Below are positions 4,642 to 6,037 of a DNA stretch of 6,037 nt, piece after piece (positions within the stretch are counted from its first letter, which is position 1; each line of letters starts with the position of its first letter). The notes under the pieces were generated by a model, which was not told where the DNA came from, did no database searches, and saw nothing but the letters and a program-made list of their open reading frames with translations. Source of the stretch: Armatimonadota bacterium. Lineage in GTDB: Bacteria; Armatimonadota; SYMT01. The position numbers and the translations under genes are program-made. The DNA is taken from positions 1 to 6,037 of the forward strand of contig JAJFMS010000251.1 in NCBI GenBank assembly GCA_020696885.1, read 5' to 3'.

Positions 4642-6037
4642 TCAGTCGCAGTCGCGGCCGCCGAAGAGCTGGGCGACCTCGTCTTCGTCCAGGGTGAGGA
4701 ACACCGGGCGACCGTGAGGACAGGTGTGCGGGTGTCGGGCGTGGCGCAGGTCTTCCAGCAGGCGCACCACTTCGGTGGTGCCGAGCTTCTGGCCCGCCTT
4801 CACAGCCGACTTGCAGGAGCGGCCGGCAGCGGCCAGCGCCACCTCGTCGCGGCGCAGCTTCACCTGGCCGCCCTGGGTGCGCTCCGTCAGCTCGTCGGCC
4901 AGGTCGCGGAACACCGCCTCGTAGTTGCGGCCCAGCAGGGTGCGCGGCACGGAGCGGAGCACGTAGCGGCTGCGGCCGAACGGCTCCACCTCGAAGCCCA
5001 GATCGCCCAGGAGCGCGCGGTGCTCCTCCAGCGCCAGCGCCTGGGCGCGATCCACCTCCAGCGTGGCCGGGATCAGCAGCGCCTCGGAAGGGTCGCGCCG
5101 GGCGCCTTCGGAAGTCATGCGATCGAACAGTACCCGCTCGTGAGCTACGTGCTGGTCGATGATCCAGAGGCGCCCGCCGCCTTCCGCCAGGATGAACAGG
5201 TCCTGCGACTGCCCCAGCAGCCGCAGCTCCGGAATCGCCGGCTCGGGCTGGCGCGCCAGCTCCGCGGGCGGGATCGCCTCGCTCCGAGGGGTTGGTTCGG
5301 GCTCCGAAGGGGCCGGCGCGGACCAGCGGTATCCGGGCGACGTGTCCGGGCTCGGCTCCGGGAACGGCGTGCGCGCCGGGGTGCCGGGCGACCACGAAGG
5401 CCGACCGCCGGACGTCTCGCTCCGCCCGGAGGGAAGGTGCTCGAACGGGTCTACTTCCTCGGGGCCGCCGGCTCCGGGCGCACCGCGGCTCCAGGTCCGG
5501 TACCGCTCCTGCGGCGACGGGCCGCCGATCGCGCTGTCGGCGAACGGAAGCGGTGTGCCGGCCGGCGGCGCCTCCGGGGCGAACGCGGCGGGCTCCTCGA
5601 CCCGGGACGCCCGCGACGTGCCCGGCAGCACCGGGTTGGCGCCCTGCGCCGGATCGGTGCGCAGCGCTTCCTGCACGGCGCGCAGCACCGCCTCGTGGAT
5701 GGCGCCTTCGTCTTGAAAGCGGACCTCCGTCTTGGCCGGATGCACGTTCACGTCCACCGCGCCGGGTGGAACGTCGATGAACAGCAGCGCCACCGGGTGC
5801 CGCCCGTGCGGCATCGTGGAGCGGAACGCGTTGTCCAGCGCCTTGTAGAACAGGGGGGAGCGGACGGAGCGGCCGTTGACGTAGAAATGCTGGAGCGCGC
5901 GGTTGGCGCGGGTGAGCGTGGGCCGGCCGACGAAGCCGGTGACCCGCATGGCGTCCGTCTCGCCCAATCCGGTCACGCTGCGCGGCACAGCCGGATCACC
6001 GACCCGCAGCAGGTCGCGGGCGATGCCGCGGCCCAGC
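4642..6037 (-). CDS. mutL: DNA mismatch repair endonuclease MutL (N-terminal part outside the window)
   Basis: The frame runs without a stop from the right edge to TGA at 4642-4644, giving 464 visible residues. The missing N-terminal portion holds the GHKL ATPase motifs; roughly 200 residues are absent judging by family length. Visible are the end of the transducer domain with FYVNGR (about 5869-5883) and the MutL signature DVNVHPAKTEVRF (5716-5754), a Pro/Ser/Ala-rich disordered linker (about 5235-5655, some 140 residues), and the C-terminal dimerisation/nuclease domain. The latter has DQHVAHERVLFD (5122-5157), matching the endonuclease motif DQHA(x)2E(x)4E with conservative changes, a GRSCKSAVKAG segment matching the ACR motif, and CPHGRP (4705-4722), which helps bind the metal.

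This is the nicking type of MutL found in bacteria that lack MutH. It receives the mismatch signal from MutS and cuts the strand to be repaired. The true start is not in view. Confidence 0.97.
   Translation of the reverse strand, partial: LGRGIARDLLRVGDPAVPRSVTGLGETDAMRVTGFVGRPTLTRANRALQHFYVNGRSVRSPLFYKALDNAFRSTMPHGRHPVALLFIDVPPGAVDVNVHPAKTEVRFQDEGAIHEAVLRAVQEALRTDPAQGANPVLPGTSRASRVEEPAAFAPEAPPAGTPLPFADSAIGGPSPQERYRTWSRGAPGAGGPEEVDPFEHLPSGRSETSGGRPSWSPGTPARTPFPEPSPDTSPGYRWSAPAPSEPEPTPRSEAIPPAELARQPEPAIPELRLLGQSQDLFILAEGGGRLWIIDQHVAHERVLFDRMTSEGARRDPSEALLIPATLEVDRAQALALEEHRALLGDLGFEVEPFGRSRYVLRSVPRTLLGRNYEAVFRDLADELTERTQGGQVKLRRDEVALAAAGRSCKSAVKAGQKLGTTEVVRLLEDLRHARHPHTCPHGRPVFLTLDEDEVAQLFGGRDCD

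Noticed and set aside
4574..5395. Minus-strand open frame of 273 codons overlapping mutL in another frame
   Set aside because: It is a shadow of mutL with Arg/Gly/Pro-rich sequence and no domain.

Overview
The window is ordinary, GC-rich bacterial chromosome. Coding regions show strong G/C at third codon positions, while the few AT-rich patches coincide with probable promoters. It holds six protein-coding genes, two of them cut by the window edges. I see no rRNA, tRNA, CRISPR array, insertion sequence, integrase or phage gene. The phylum cannot be fixed from the sequence. The GYF_2 membrane protein, the secreted propeller with a C-terminal Ig-like domain, the DapA-like subfamily and the endonuclease-type MutL would all fit Planctomycetota or Gemmatimonadota, but this is inference from remembered family distributions.

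Layout. At 1-501 (+) is the 3' end of a gene for a protein with a single C-terminal membrane anchor. A near-consensus sigma-70 promoter (498-526) overlaps its stop codon and drives a 160-residue protein with an N-terminal helix-turn-helix-like segment (574-1056, +). This gene converges on a GYF_2-domain multi-pass membrane protein (1089-1757, -). A strong inverted repeat (1073-1109) sits at the junction and probably terminates both transcripts. An approximately 400-bp non-coding stretch (1758-2160) separates the GYF_2 gene from a divergently transcribed gene for an exported, cysteine-free, beta-rich protein that is probably a beta-propeller with an Ig/cadherin-like C-terminal domain (2161-3546, +).

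That gene converges, with a 37-bp gap, on a leftward pair read in the order mutL (4642-6037, truncated at the right edge) then a dihydrodipicolinate synthase/N-acetylneuraminate lyase-family gene (3584-4540). The 101 bp between the two contain a candidate promoter bracketed by an 8-bp inverted repeat (GGGGAATT/AATTCCCC), so the downstream gene is probably controlled separately from mutL.

The genes do not form an obvious joint pathway. MutL is DNA mismatch repair, the DapA-like protein is an aldolase/lyase-fold enzyme of unknown substrate, and the other four are envelope or regulatory proteins of unknown role. I found no convincing previously undescribed system. The points most worth a second look are the convergent-junction hairpin, the inverted repeat around the candidate promoter, the catalytic Tyr-to-Phe change in the DapA-like enzyme, and the uncharacterised HTH-like protein with its strong private promoter.
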